A stretch of DNA of 50,015 nt, taken from the NCBI GenBank assembly GCA_018821785.1, contig JAHJLI010000198.1, forward strand, positions 1-50,015. Direction: 5' to 3'. Every line of letters starts with the position of its first letter. Positions within the stretch are counted from its first letter, which is position 1. The notes beneath the pieces are model-generated. The model saw nothing but the letters and a program-made list of their open reading frames with translations. It was not told where the DNA came from and did not search any database. A program made the position numbers and the translations under genes. Positions 1 through 7,827 of this stretch are shown here, piece by piece. The stretch comes from Pseudomonadota bacterium. GTDB lineage: Bacteria > Desulfobacterota > Desulfobulbia > Desulfobulbales > Desulfocapsaceae.

Positions 1-216
1 AAATTCAAGGGTATTTTCTTCGGCTTTTTTCAGGTTGACCTTGAGTACCAGATGCATACCACCTTGGAGATCAAGCCCCAGTCGCAGTCCACCGGGGGAC
101 AGGTAGGTTTTCCACCAGTCCGGGGTGCCTGAGTAAAAAGAAGGTAGGACGGTACTGATGGAAAGGAGGATGATCGTTGCGAGGAAGGCAAATTTGACTT
201 TGAGTGTTGTATTCAT
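1..216 (-). CDS. secD: Protein translocase subunit SecD, N-terminal part (cut by window edge)
   Basis: SecD is an inner-membrane component of the SecDF complex, which uses the proton motive force to complete export of proteins driven through SecYEG by SecA. Only the first 72 residues are present. They show a membrane segment at about residues 8-25 and then the SecD signature GLRLGLDLQGGMHLVL, which begins the first periplasmic domain. The ATG at 216 is preceded by AGGAAA about seven bases upstream. The reading frame stays open to the window edge, so the protein continues outside. larB lies upstream on the same strand with a gap of about 260 bases; yajC, the usual neighbour, is not seen on this side. 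Confidence 0.9.
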   Translation of the reverse strand, partial: MNTTLKVKFAFLATIILLSISTVLPSFYSGTPDWWKTYLSPGGLRLGLDLQGGMHLVLKVNLKKAEENTLEF

Positions 217-373
217 TGAACTTTCCTGAAGTTTTCTGGATGAGAAAGCAAAAAGTAGGTGTTGGTCTAAGAGCGATTACCGCCAAACTTTGCGATTATA
301 ACGCAAAGCCTGAATCTTGCAAGGCTTGGCACAAGATATTAGTCCGTTAGAAAAATTATTTGTGCGTTTTTTG

Positions 374-413
374 AAATGAATTATTCGTGAAGGAGCGTGT
401 TCCCCGTAAGGGG
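374..413 (-). repeat. Diverged copy (R1) of the intergenic palindromic repeat
   Basis: Between secD and larB. Read on the minus strand it has the parts seen in copies R2-R6: a small GC hairpin (CCCC-ttac-GGGG, 402-413), a short spacer, then CCTTCACGAATAATTCATT. The second arm of the long inverted repeat is not recognisable, so this is a partial or decayed copy. Confidence 0.45.
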
Positions 414-478
414 TTTTATAAAGAATCACGTTTATCTTGTGCAGGACAACCCCGTGGATTCTTGTATCGTTTCATGGC

Positions 479-1240
479 TCAGGGTCGAAAGTTGCGGTTG
501 ATCGCCTCGGCCATACATGCTGCGCCAAAGCCGTTATCAATATTGACAACGGCAACTCCGGGAGCGCAACTGTTCAACATACCGAGAAGAGCTGCAATGC
601 CACCAAAGCTTGCGCCATAGCCGACAGAAGTGGGAACGGCAATCACCGGGCAACTGACCAATCCTCCGACTACGCTTGGCAGTGCGCCTTCCATTCCGGC
701 AACAACAATGATGACCGTTGCCTGGCGAAGTATATCCTGTCTGCCAAGAAGGCGGTGGAGGCCTGCGACTCCGGCATCATAAAGTTTTTGCACGGGATGT
801 CCCAAGGTTTCAAGCGTCAGCGTGGCTTCTTCAGCAACTGGGATGTCGGATGTGCCCGCAGAAATTATAAGAGTCTGCCCTCTATATTTGGTTGTGTCTG
901 TAGGAGTCGGGTTACATATGAGCATCCTCGCGTCCTCAGCATAGCGAAACTGTGGTAGCTTTGATATTATTTTACTTGCTTTTTCAGGATCAACCCTTGT
1001 TGCCAGAACGGGTCCACCTTGTTTCAGCATGGCTTCTGCAATGGTTGCGATCTGCTCCGCAGTTTTCGATGCCCCATAGATAACTTCGGGAATCCCTGTA
1101 CGAATGAGCCGTTGATGGTCGAGACAGGCGTCTGGAATAAATTCGGACGGAAATGTACCGAGCTTTGCAAATGCCTTTTCAATAGAGGTTGCTCCGCTTT
1201 GTACGTCTTGCAGAAGAGCGAGGAGACTGTTGGGATTCAT
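479..1240 (-). CDS. larB: LarB, nickel-pincer cofactor biosynthesis (NaAD carboxylase/hydrolase)
   Basis: LarB carboxylates and hydrolyses nicotinic acid adenine dinucleotide, the first step in making the nickel-pincer nucleotide cofactor of lactate racemase and related enzymes. The C-terminal half has the AIR-carboxylase-like (PurE-type) fold signature: RGQTLIISAGTSDIPVAEEA, VAGMEGALPSVVGGL and IAVPTSVGYGASFGGIAALL. The ATG at 1240 gives 253 residues and starts at MNPNSLLALLQ, which fits the family. A longer TTG start at 1279 is open but has no ribosome site. LarC and LarE are not nearby, so the rest of the pathway must be elsewhere. Confidence 0.9.
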   Translation of the reverse strand: MNPNSLLALLQDVQSGATSIEKAFAKLGTFPSEFIPDACLDHQRLIRTGIPEVIYGASKTAEQIATIAEAMLKQGGPVLATRVDPEKASKIISKLPQFRYAEDARMLICNPTPTDTTKYRGQTLIISAGTSDIPVAEEATLTLETLGHPVQKLYDAGVAGLHRLLGRQDILRQATVIIVVAGMEGALPSVVGGLVSCPVIAVPTSVGYGASFGGIAALLGMLNSCAPGVAVVNIDNGFGAACMAEAINRNFRP

Positions 1241-1336
1241 AGGTTGTGTCGAATGCGAAATTAATGATATTGGAAACAAACGGAGGCTGATTAAGTACTG
1301 GGAGGTGATCCTAGCATGTTCTCACCCAGAGGTAAA

Positions 1337-1358
1337 GGATGGTCGAGGGTGACCATCC
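1337..1358. other. Hairpin between larB and the NIL-ferredoxin gene
   Basis: A perfect 8-base-pair stem, GGATGGTC-gagggt-GACCATCC, lies in the divergent region about 100 bases before each neighbouring start. Neither side carries a convincing T tract, so it is not a clear terminator. It could be an operator or a leader structure; nothing in the sequence decides between these. Confidence 0.35.
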
Positions 1359-1488
1359 GAAAAGTTTCTTGCCATAACAAAGCCCGGAAAGTACATTCAT
1401 AAGTCCTTTATAAATGAATGCATCATCCGGCCGCTTGTTGAAACACAGGCCATGTGGTGCAAATATTCAACTGCAGCGAGGCAAGAAG

Positions 1489-1935
1489 ATGTACACTCAG
1501 ATATACATATTACGATTTCCCAAAGACACCAGTGACCAGCCGTTCATTTACCGGTTGGTCAAAGAGTACGATATTGAGTTTAATATCCTCAAAGCTGATA
1601 TTCTTCTTCAGCGTGAGGGTATCATGATAATAGAATTGAAAGGGAGCAGCAAAGCCAATGTGATTGCCGGACTCGATTACTTGAAGGGAATGGGAGTGAA
1701 AATAGAACGACTGGCGACCAGGATTCGCAGAGACGATAAAAACTGTTTTCAATGCGGAGCTTGCACCGGGGTTTGTTCATCGGGCGCGCTTTATATTGAG
1801 AGACCGGAAATGGCCGTAGTTTTTGATGCGGAAAAATGTACCGGATGTAGTCTATGTGTTCCTATCTGCCCAGTGCGGGCAATGGAAGTATCTCTCAATG
1901 ACAACTGGATACTTACCGAAGGTTTGTTGGTTTGA
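1489..1935 (+). CDS. NIL-domain dicluster ferredoxin (2[4Fe-4S])
   Basis: A 148-residue protein with an NIL domain (about residues 1-75, as in the C-terminus of MetN transporters) followed by two [4Fe-4S] sites: C86/C89/C92/C96 and C117/C120/C123/C127, the second ending in CP. The ATG at 1489 follows GAGGCAAGAAG; an upstream ATG at 1414 is open but lacks a ribosome site. Proteins of this layout (for example methanogen MA1822) act with a DUF39 protein in sulfide incorporation into homocysteine from aspartate semialdehyde in anaerobes. That role is plausible here, but no DUF39 gene is in the window, so a general electron-transfer role is not excluded. Confidence 0.85.
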   Translation: MYTQIYILRFPKDTSDQPFIYRLVKEYDIEFNILKADILLQREGIMIIELKGSSKANVIAGLDYLKGMGVKIERLATRIRRDDKNCFQCGACTGVCSSGALYIERPEMAVVFDAEKCTGCSLCVPICPVRAMEVSLNDNWILTEGLLV

Positions 1936-2004
1936 TGGTGGCAACCAGGAATTTTTCGGATTGCCTTCCGATTTAAAAAACCTTAGTTGTAAAAAACAAC
2001 ATCA

Positions 2005-2075
2005 GTACCTTAGAAATTCATTTCTTCTTTATTAAGAATGGTTTCGTGAAGGTACATATATCACCTTGTGGGGGG
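2005..2075 (-). repeat. Intergenic palindromic repeat, copy R2
   Basis: Lies between the convergent NIL-ferredoxin and bamD genes. On the minus strand it begins directly after the bamD stop codon TAG: CCCCCCACAAGG, then GTACCTTCACGAAACCATT (2055-2037), a loop of 14 bases, then the opposing arm AATGAATTTCTAAGGTAC (2022-2005). It is an imperfect inverted repeat with arms of about 18 bases. It could serve as a terminator-like structure for both genes. It matches R5 and R6 closely in order and sequence. Confidence 0.75.
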
Positions 2076-2900
2076 CTAGTCCGTTGATGTGTTTTCTGCG
2101 GCACCCTGACCGGAAAAGGGCCAAGCTTGTAATTTGAACTTTGGAAGCCAGGAGGTAAGTATCGATTTTGGCGGATCACCGGCTTCCAGGCGAGCCAGCA
2201 GTTCTTTAGCCTGGATAGTTATGGCCTTTTCAGGATACTTTGCGATCAAATATTTGAGGCGTACTTTGGCTTGATCGTATTTTTCCGCTCTGACGTAATA
2301 TTCAGCCACAAAAAACTCGTGATCGGCGAGAAATTCGCTGGCCGCCGCAATCCGTGCTTTAGCCTCATTAGTGTAAGGTGAATTGGGGTAGGATTTTAGC
2401 AATTGCTTGAAAAATTCAATGGACTTCGCTGCTCCGGAGGTGTCTCGGTCAACACGGTCAATCTGTTTGAAATTACTCATACCCTTCTGAAACAAGACAT
2501 AAGGAATGCTTTCGTTGGTAGGGTGGCGATTTGCAAACTCATCATACAATACCAGGGCTTCTTGATAGCGCTCCAGGTGGTAACTGCAGTCCGCAGCTTT
2601 CAGCTCCGCCAGCGGGGCTTCCGGACTGAAGGGGTAGCGATTGAGGATTTCTTGAAAGAATTCGATGGCGGTAAAATATTTTCCGACATTGTAGTCATCC
2701 ATCCCTTTTTCCAAGAGGTTTTTTGCCGGGAAATTAAGATCGGTTTTGGCCTCGGTTCCATCTTCGTCTATGGAGGTGAAACCGAAGGTCTTTTTGAAAT
2801 CAGCGCAACCGCCGAGGAAAACCAGAAGCACAAAGGCAAAGATGAATAAACCAAATTGAAGGCTGAATTTTCTGCGTATTGATTTCATCATCGGCGTCAT
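2076..2900 (-). CDS. bamD: Outer membrane assembly lipoprotein BamD
   Basis: BamD is an essential lipoprotein of the BAM complex that inserts beta-barrel proteins in the outer membrane. The N-terminus has a basic stretch, a hydrophobic core and the lipobox L29-G-G-C32, so C32 would be lipidated. Residues of about 55-240 contain tetratricopeptide-like repeats typical of BamD/YfiO, such as FFQEILNRYPFSPEAPLAEL and FFKQLLKSYPNSPYTNEAKA. Length is 274 residues, usual for the family with a short C-terminal extension. The gene starts eight bases after the trxB stop on the same strand. Neither the ATG at 2900 nor the one at 2891 has a strong ribosome site, so coupling to trxB is likely. The stop TAG touches repeat R2. 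Confidence 0.9.
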   Translation of the reverse strand: MTPMMKSIRRKFSLQFGLFIFAFVLLVFLGGCADFKKTFGFTSIDEDGTEAKTDLNFPAKNLLEKGMDDYNVGKYFTAIEFFQEILNRYPFSPEAPLAELKAADCSYHLERYQEALVLYDEFANRHPTNESIPYVLFQKGMSNFKQIDRVDRDTSGAAKSIEFFKQLLKSYPNSPYTNEAKARIAAASEFLADHEFFVAEYYVRAEKYDQAKVRLKYLIAKYPEKAITIQAKELLARLEAGDPPKSILTSWLPKFKLQAWPFSGQGAAENTSTD

Positions 2901-2907
2901 TTGCGAG

Positions 2908-3837
2908 CTATTTTAAACTTTGAAGGTATTTTTCTGCAGCGAGGACGGCAACAGCTCCCTCGCCGGCAGCGTTAACAATTTGGCGAACGTCTTTGCTACA
3001 GATATCACCGGCAGCCATGACGCCGGGAATGGTTGTCCGGGATTCGATATCAGTGGGGATAAAGCCCCATTTGTCGGCTTTGAGCAGTTGAAGCGGCAGT
3101 CCAGCATTGTTGGGAGTGACGCCAATGAGCACGAAAACGCCTTGAACATCCAGCGTCGAAGATGTTCCGTCATTGTCTATGAGATGCAGCCGCTCAACAC
3201 CCGTTTGCCCTTCGATGGAGGTGACTTGTTTGTTCCACAGAAAATCGATTTTGCTATTTGCAAAAGCAATTTCCTCGATAATTTTTGTCGCCCGAAGACT
3301 ATCACGACGGTGAATTACCGTCACCTTGCTTGCAAACTTAGTCAAATATTCGGCTTCCTGGATGGCTGTATTGCCACCGCCGACCACAGCCACGTGCATT
3401 TTTCGGTAGAACGGAGCATCGCAGGTGCCGCAATATGACACGCCTTTACCACGCAGCTCCTTTTCACCCGGCACATTCAAGGAGTTGGCACTCGCCCCGG
3501 TACATATTATTAGAGAATCACAGGTGACAACGCCGCCTTCCTCTAGATGGAGGACCTTCTGTTTTATATTGTCCAGGTCGACTTTGGTAACGCAGGCCAA
3601 TTCAGTGTTCAGGTCGAATCGTTTTGCGTGTTGTGTCATCCTTTCAATTAGTTCGAAACCGGTCAAGCCTTCGGGGAAGCCAGGGTAGTTATCAACCCAG
3701 TCGGTGAGCAAAACCTGCCCTCCAGGTGCTCCTTTTTCTATCATCACATGATCGAGTCGGGCGCGAGCGGCGTAGAGACCTGCCGATAAACCTGCCGGGC
3801 CACCGCCGAGAATAACGAGTTCGTAGTGATCTTTCAT
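2908..3837 (-). CDS. trxB: Thioredoxin reductase
   Basis: FAD/NADPH-dependent thioredoxin reductase of 309 residues. An FAD-binding GGGPAGLSAG lies at residues 11-20, the redox-active pair is C136-G-T-C139, and a NADPH-binding VVGGGNTA follows soon after; the C-terminal AAGD motif closes the FAD site. It keeps thioredoxin reduced in the cytoplasm. The gene lies 91 bases downstream of trxA on the same strand and just upstream of bamD, so its substrate is encoded next to it. Nothing indicates a ferredoxin-dependent variant. Confidence 0.95.
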   Translation of the reverse strand: MKDHYELVILGGGPAGLSAGLYAARARLDHVMIEKGAPGGQVLLTDWVDNYPGFPEGLTGFELIERMTQHAKRFDLNTELACVTKVDLDNIKQKVLHLEEGGVVTCDSLIICTGASANSLNVPGEKELRGKGVSYCGTCDAPFYRKMHVAVVGGGNTAIQEAEYLTKFASKVTVIHRRDSLRATKIIEEIAFANSKIDFLWNKQVTSIEGQTGVERLHLIDNDGTSSTLDVQGVFVLIGVTPNNAGLPLQLLKADKWGFIPTDIESRTTIPGVMAAGDICSKDVRQIVNAAGEGAVAVLAAEKYLQSLK

Positions 3838-3928
3838 TATGCTTTGGGGGATTCCTTTTGTATCAAAAAGGCTGCCGCGCCGTAAGGGCCGGAAACACCG
3901 TTAGCGTAAGGGCAGTCTGAGGATTTCA

Positions 3929-4255
3929 CTATTTTGCCTTGTTAATGAGTGCGACCAGCTGAGATTTTCCAACTGAGCCGGTAATTTGGTCGACAACCTG
4001 GCCATCTTTGAAGAGTATCAGGGTCGGTATAGCGCGGATGCCGAATTTGCCAGGGGTTGCAGGATTGTCGTCTACATTCATTTTGGCAATAGTGATCTTC
4101 CCCTCATACTCGGTAGCAAGATCTTCAATAACCGGGCCGATTGCTTTACACGGTCCGCACCATGGAGCCCAAAAATCAACCAACGTGGGGAGCGCTGAAC
4201 TTACTACTTTATCAAACTCCGCATCGTTTAATTGCAGAACTTTATCATTAGCCAT
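3929..4255 (-). CDS. trxA: Thioredoxin
   Basis: A 108-residue thioredoxin with the active site W32-C33-G-P-C36 and the cis-proline motif IPTL near residue 76. The ATG at 4255 is chosen because AAAGGAGA lies seven bases upstream and because the protein then has standard length. The open frame extends 60 codons further upstream, but that part does not resemble any thioredoxin. It supplies reducing equivalents to ribonucleotide reductase, sulfur-assimilation or repair enzymes. It is the first gene of the set trxA-trxB-bamD. Confidence 0.95.
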   Translation of the reverse strand: MANDKVLQLNDAEFDKVVSSALPTLVDFWAPWCGPCKAIGPVIEDLATEYEGKITIAKMNVDDNPATPGKFGIRAIPTLILFKDGQVVDQITGSVGKSQLVALINKAK

Positions 4256-4463
4256 AATTATCTCCTTTGAATATGAACTGGGTGTAGATTTAGATTTAAG
4301 GCAAGGATGGCCAGTATCCCGCACACAACAACCATCATTCAACTTTACTTGCTGCTCTAATGACTGACAAGCACAAAAAGGAGTTCGGATGAACGACAAT
4401 TCTTTGTTTATAACGCGATTTTTTACAATGCGCATAATATTTAAGAAATCAAGGGGAGGGTGT

Positions 4464-4493
4464 TTGACATAAAAACATCCGTCATGCTATAGT
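4464..4493 (+). promoter_or_regulatory. Sigma-70-type promoter for hemL
   Basis: TTGACA at 4464-4469 and TATAGT at 4488-4493 with an 18-base spacer, about 85 bases before the hemL ATG. The 323-base region 4256-4578 separates divergent trxA and hemL. Apart from this promoter I see no gene in it. It is AT-rich on the trxA side, where a trxA promoter must lie, but no good match stood out. Confidence 0.7.
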
Positions 4494-4578
4494 TCGTCGC
4501 CAAGTTGCAAAGAACATCCCGCCAATAAGATTGAATATTCGGTCTACAGGCAAGACCTTTATACGAAAGGAGTTATAA

Positions 4579-5871
4579 ATGGATTTTTCTGCTTCCAGCA
4601 AACTATTTGAGCTGGCAAAAAAAATTATTCCCGGTGGTGTGAACAGCCCGGTCAGGGCGTGCCGTTCGGTAGGATGCGATCCGGTTTTTATTGCCAGGGC
4701 GTCCGGGTCAACTCTCTGGGATGCTGATGGAAACGAATATGTCGATTTCGTCAGTTCCTGGGGACCGATGATTGTTGGCCACGCACACCCTGAAATTGTA
4801 GCTGCTGTGAGCTTAGCGGCAGCTTCAGGTACGAGTTTTGGGGCACCGACTCCGAAAGAAATTGATCTTGCTTCGATGGTGGTGGAAGCTCTACCCTCGA
4901 TTGAGAAGGTCCGTTTTGTTAATTCCGGCACCGAAGCGACCATGAGTGCGGTGAGGCTTGCTAGGGGGTATACCGGAAGGAAAGTAGTAATCAAATTTGA
5001 TGGTTGTTATCATGGCCATGCCGACTCATTTCTGGTCAAGGCCGGTTCGGGGGTACTCACACTTGGTATCCCAGGTAGTCCTGGAGTGCCTGAAGATATA
5101 GTAAAACATACGGTTTCAATTCCTTACAATGATGTATCGGTTATGGAGAGGACCTTGCGGGACAAAGTGCTCGATATTGCCTGTGTAATTGTCGAACCAA
5201 TTGCTGGGAATATGGGTTGTGTTCCACCGCAACCAGGTTTTCTTGAAAAACTTAGAGAACTTACCAGTGAACTCGGTATCGTCCTGATTTTCGACGAGGT
5301 AATAACAGGTTTTCGCCTTGGTTATGGCGGAGCCCAGCACTATTATAATATCCTTCCTGATTTGACGTGCCTCGGAAAAATAATTGGCGGTGGATTACCG
5401 GTTGGTGCCTATGGAGGCAAAGCTGAAATAATGAATTTAGTGGCTCCGGATGGCCCCGTTTATCAGGCTGGGACCTTGTCTGGCAATCCGCTGGCCATGG
5501 CGGCGGGAATTGCTACACTGAAGATTTTGCAAAAACCTGGTTTTTATGAACAGCTGAATGCCAAAGCCGATCGTTTCGCCGATGAACTTAGGGGAGTTGC
5601 AAAAAGAACGGGAATGGATGTTCGCCTGAATCGTGTAGAAAGCATGATGACTAGTTTTTTCACAAAAGAACCGGTGACTCATTTCGAGTCGGCAATGCAC
5701 GCCGATACCAAAAGGTATGCCCAGCATTATAGGCAGATGTTGAATGGAGGGATATATCTTGCGCCATCGCAATTTGAAGTCGCATTTATTTCTGCGGCAC
5801 AAAGTGATGATGATCTTGAAAAAACTTTAAAAATGACTGAATGGTCATTCAAAAAGTTGCTCGAAAAGTGA
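4579..5871 (+). CDS. hemL: Glutamate-1-semialdehyde 2,1-aminomutase
   Basis: A PLP-dependent class III aminotransferase of 430 residues that converts glutamate-1-semialdehyde to 5-aminolevulinate, the committed step to tetrapyrroles (haem, sirohaem, cobamides). Family motifs include [11 protein letters not shown] near the N-terminus, [25 protein letters not shown], and the PLP lysine K267 in [24 protein letters not shown] precedes the ATG by six bases. It is followed after about 90 bases by the ATP synthase membrane genes on the same strand and may be co-transcribed with them. Confidence 0.96.
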   Translation: MDFSASSKLFELAKKIIPGGVNSPVRACRSVGCDPVFIARASGSTLWDADGNEYVDFVSSWGPMIVGHAHPEIVAAVSLAAASGTSFGAPTPKEIDLASMVVEALPSIEKVRFVNSGTEATMSAVRLARGYTGRKVVIKFDGCYHGHADSFLVKAGSGVLTLGIPGSPGVPEDIVKHTVSIPYNDVSVMERTLRDKVLDIACVIVEPIAGNMGCVPPQPGFLEKLRELTSELGIVLIFDEVITGFRLGYGGAQHYYNILPDLTCLGKIIGGGLPVGAYGGKAEIMNLVAPDGPVYQAGTLSGNPLAMAAGIATLKILQKPGFYEQLNAKADRFADELRGVAKRTGMDVRLNRVESMMTSFFTKEPVTHFESAMHADTKRYAQHYRQMLNGGIYLAPSQFEVAFISAAQSDDDLEKTLKMTEWSFKKLLEK

Positions 5872-5957
5872 AATTTTATTGACTTTGACATGGAGTCATG
5901 ATACCAAACTCGGTTATATTATGGCAAATTGTTGTAATCAAAAAGCAGGTGGACAAA

Positions 5958-6209
5958 ATGTCGGGTGTAAAAAAAGAATTTGTTCAACTGTTGGCAAATT
6001 ATGGTCATGTTGGTTTCACCTTTGTCGCCTCAATAGTTATTGGCTTAGGCGGGGGGATCTATCTTGATCAAAAGGTCTTTGATGATCGAACCTCCCCATG
6101 GTTTACGTTTATAGGATTGGCATTCGGCATTGCTGCCGGTTATAAGACTCTGCTTGAAATCCTCTGGCGGAACAAAGAGAAACAAGAAAAGCCAAAACGA
6201 GAGGACTAG
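5958..6209 (+). CDS. atpZ: AtpZ/AtpI-family ATP synthase accessory membrane protein
   Basis: A protein of 83 residues with two membrane segments (about residues 15-35 and 48-66) joined by GGGIYLDQKV, followed by a basic tail. This is the layout of the AtpZ/F0F1-ATPase subunit family encoded at the front of many atp operons, thought to help with c-ring assembly or Mg2+ supply. The ATG at 5958 is chosen because AGGTGG precedes it; an ATG at 5898 is open but less well placed. It ends eight bases before atpI. Confidence 0.8.
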   Translation: MSGVKKEFVQLLANYGHVGFTFVASIVIGLGGGIYLDQKVFDDRTSPWFTFIGLAFGIAAGYKTLLEILWRNKEKQEKPKRED

Positions 6210-6217
6210 AGGGCTGA

Positions 6218-6640
6218 GTGGCTGAAGATTTGTTGACGCTGCAGAAAATGCAGGTTATAAGCTGGTCTTGTTTGGCGGTGTTGACTGTTGGGGCGGCAGT
6301 TATAGTGTCGTTCGAGTTTGCTTGGGCGGTGCTGGTGGGAGGGCTTATTTCTATCGGTAGTTTTTGGGTATCGAGCTCAGAGGTGATGAGAGTTATTCAT
6401 TCAGTTGTCTCGTTATCTACCCTTGAAGATCGCCAAGCGCAAGCTCGGCAGGGACATAAGGGATACCTGGTGAAATTCTGGGGTCGACTTGCAATTATAG
6501 GTGTTGTTCTACTGGTTATTATTAAGAGCCAGGTGGTCAATATCTTTGGCTTGATTTTGGGTTTGTCAACGGTAGTGTTAGCGATCACTTTCATCTCTTT
6601 GAACGTGGCTCGACACTACTTCTTCAGAGGGAGGAGGTAA
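6218..6640 (+). CDS. atpI: ATP synthase subunit I (AtpI)
   Basis: A 140-residue membrane protein with four predicted helices in two hairpins (about 12-33, 36-52, 84-104 and 107-130). This is the usual shape of AtpI, a chaperone-like factor for assembly of the c ring. The start is GTG at 6218, eight bases after the atpZ stop, with GAGGG a few bases upstream. The gene ends eight bases before atpB. Primary sequence in this family is poorly conserved, so the call rests on topology and position. Confidence 0.8.
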   Translation: MAEDLLTLQKMQVISWSCLAVLTVGAAVIVSFEFAWAVLVGGLISIGSFWVSSSEVMRVIHSVVSLSTLEDRQAQARQGHKGYLVKFWGRLAIIGVVLLVIIKSQVVNIFGLILGLSTVVLAITFISLNVARHYFFRGRR

Positions 6641-6648
6641 AAGGAGTT

Positions 6649-7371
6649 ATGGAACATCCGATACTATTTATTTCAATTATCCTTGAAAAATTGGGACTGC
6701 CAGTTCCGCATGGACTTGTTGGGCATACGTTTCTGGAACAACTGTGTGCGCCCTACATGACATACACTTGGTTGGTAATGGCCTTTCTCTTTTTGGTGTC
6801 TAAACTTACTCTTGGCAATCTGGAAATGGTCCCCGGTAAAGGGCAGAATTTCTGGGAGTTGGTCATCGGTGGAATGGACGATTTCTTTGCCGATAATATG
6901 GGCAGGGAAATGGCCGACAAATTCTTCCCAATGATCGCAACTTTTGCATTGTATATTGCTGTTGGCAATCTCATTGGGCTTATTCCCGGTTTTATGTCAC
7001 CAACCTCCAGCCTCAATACTACTCTCGCACTGACTCTTATTGTTTGGATATCGCATCATATAATTGGTTTCAAAGAGCACGGCCTGAATTACTATAAACA
7101 TTTTATAGGACCGGTATGGTGGCTGATTCCCTTGCTTTTGCCCATCGAATTGATAAGTAATCTTGCCCGTCTCCTCTCCCTGTCCATACGTCTTTTTGGA
7201 AACATCATGGCCAAAGAAACGCTCTTGGCTATTCTGTTCATGCTTGCGGGGAGTTTTTTTGCACCGTTGCCGATAATGATACTTGGCGTTCTCGTATCCG
7301 TTGTTCAGGCCATGGTTTTTGTGCTGTTGACTGTTGTCTACTTTTCACAAGCTCAAGCACACGCCCATTAA
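6649..7371 (+). CDS. atpB: ATP synthase F0 subunit a
   Basis: The 240-residue stator subunit that forms the two proton half-channels against the c ring. The essential arginine lies in LSLSIRLFGNIMAKE, and the last helices end in VQAMVFVLLTVVYFSQA, as is typical. The ATG follows AGGAG at close spacing. The gene is followed by about 100 bases containing repeat R3 before atpE. Confidence 0.96.
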   Translation: MEHPILFISIILEKLGLPVPHGLVGHTFLEQLCAPYMTYTWLVMAFLFLVSKLTLGNLEMVPGKGQNFWELVIGGMDDFFADNMGREMADKFFPMIATFALYIAVGNLIGLIPGFMSPTSSLNTTLALTLIVWISHHIIGFKEHGLNYYKHFIGPVWWLIPLLLPIELISNLARLLSLSIRLFGNIMAKETLLAILFMLAGSFFAPLPIMILGVLVSVVQAMVFVLLTVVYFSQAQAHAH

Positions 7372-7418
7372 TGAAATATCTAATTTCGTGAATGTACTTA
7401 TCCTCCCTTGTGGGCGGG
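7372..7418 (-). repeat. Intergenic palindromic repeat, copy R3, inside the atp operon
   Basis: Read on the minus strand: CCCGCCCACAAGGGAGG, TAAGTACATTCACGAAATTAG, then TTTCATT touching the atpB stop. The GC part (7401-7418) folds as a hairpin in either direction, and CACAAGGGAGGATAAGTAC is shared exactly with copy R5. It occupies about half of the 101 bases between atpB and atpE, so it will be present in the operon mRNA just before the ribosome site of the c-subunit gene. Confidence 0.65.
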
Positions 7419-7472
7419 TAGAAATAATATAGAAGAAGGCCAAAACCCTAAAAAAAATTTAAAGGAGAAAAA

Positions 7473-7724
7473 ATGGAAGGAAATATCATGTACGCTCTCG
7501 TTTGTATTGGTGCCGCCCTCTCAATCGGTCTTGCTGGCCTAGGAGCTGGTATCGGTATCGGTTCTGTAGGTAACGGCGCATGTCAGGGCCTTGCTAGGAA
7601 TCCTGAAGTCCAGCCGAAATTGATGGTTTTTATGATTCTTGGTATGGCGCTTGCGGAATCAGTTGCCATCTATGGCCTGGTTATTTCTCTTATTCTTCTT
7701 TATGCAAATCCGCTGGTGAAATAG
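7473..7724 (+). CDS. atpE: ATP synthase F0 subunit c
   Basis: An 83-residue double-helix proteolipid forming the rotor ring. The glycine-rich first helix contains AGLGAGIGIG (21-30), the loop has ARNPE, and the ion-binding carboxylate is E62 in ALAESVAIYGLV. Aligned with the Na+-type c subunit of Ilyobacter tartaricus (Q32, E65, S66, T67, Y70), the Gln position is I29 and the Thr position is V64, while Ser and Tyr are kept. Loss of the Gln ligand predicts H+ coupling. AAAGGAG precedes the ATG. It is the last gene of this operon and is followed by a strong terminator. Confidence 0.96.
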   Translation: MEGNIMYALVCIGAALSIGLAGLGAGIGIGSVGNGACQGLARNPEVQPKLMVFMILGMALAESVAIYGLVISLILLYANPLVK

Positions 7725-7761
7725 TAGAAGAGAAAGCATAACGGTCGTTCGTCGATCGGAT

Positions 7762-7800
7762 AAAAGGGCCGCAGAGTATTCTGCGGCCCTTTTCCTTTTT
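7762..7800 (+). terminator. Rho-independent terminator after atpE
   Basis: A perfect 14-base-pair stem AAAAGGGCCGCAGA / TCTGCGGCCCTTTT (7762-7775 and 7780-7793) with a four-base loop and a following CCTTTTT. It closes the hemL/atpZIBE unit. The A run at the 5' side could also allow it to work from the other strand, though no gene faces it. Confidence 0.92.
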
Positions 7801-7827
7801 CAAAATCTGATTTTCTGGGGGTTTGTT

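Noticed and set aside
437-958. 173-codon plus-strand frame opposite larB
   Set aside because: Shadow of larB, whose family motifs are clear on the other strand.
1372-1425. Possible further copy of the palindromic repeat (AGTACATTCAT ... ATGAATGCAT)
   Set aside because: Only the central stretch is similar and the GC hairpin is missing; too weak to count.
4256-4435. N-terminal extension of trxA by 60 residues
   Set aside because: Strong ribosome site and standard thioredoxin length support the start at 4255; the extension has no similarity.
5879-5920. TTGACT/TTGACA and TATATT upstream of atpZ
   Set aside because: The spacing between the boxes is 24 bases or more; no pair at 16-18 bases is convincing.
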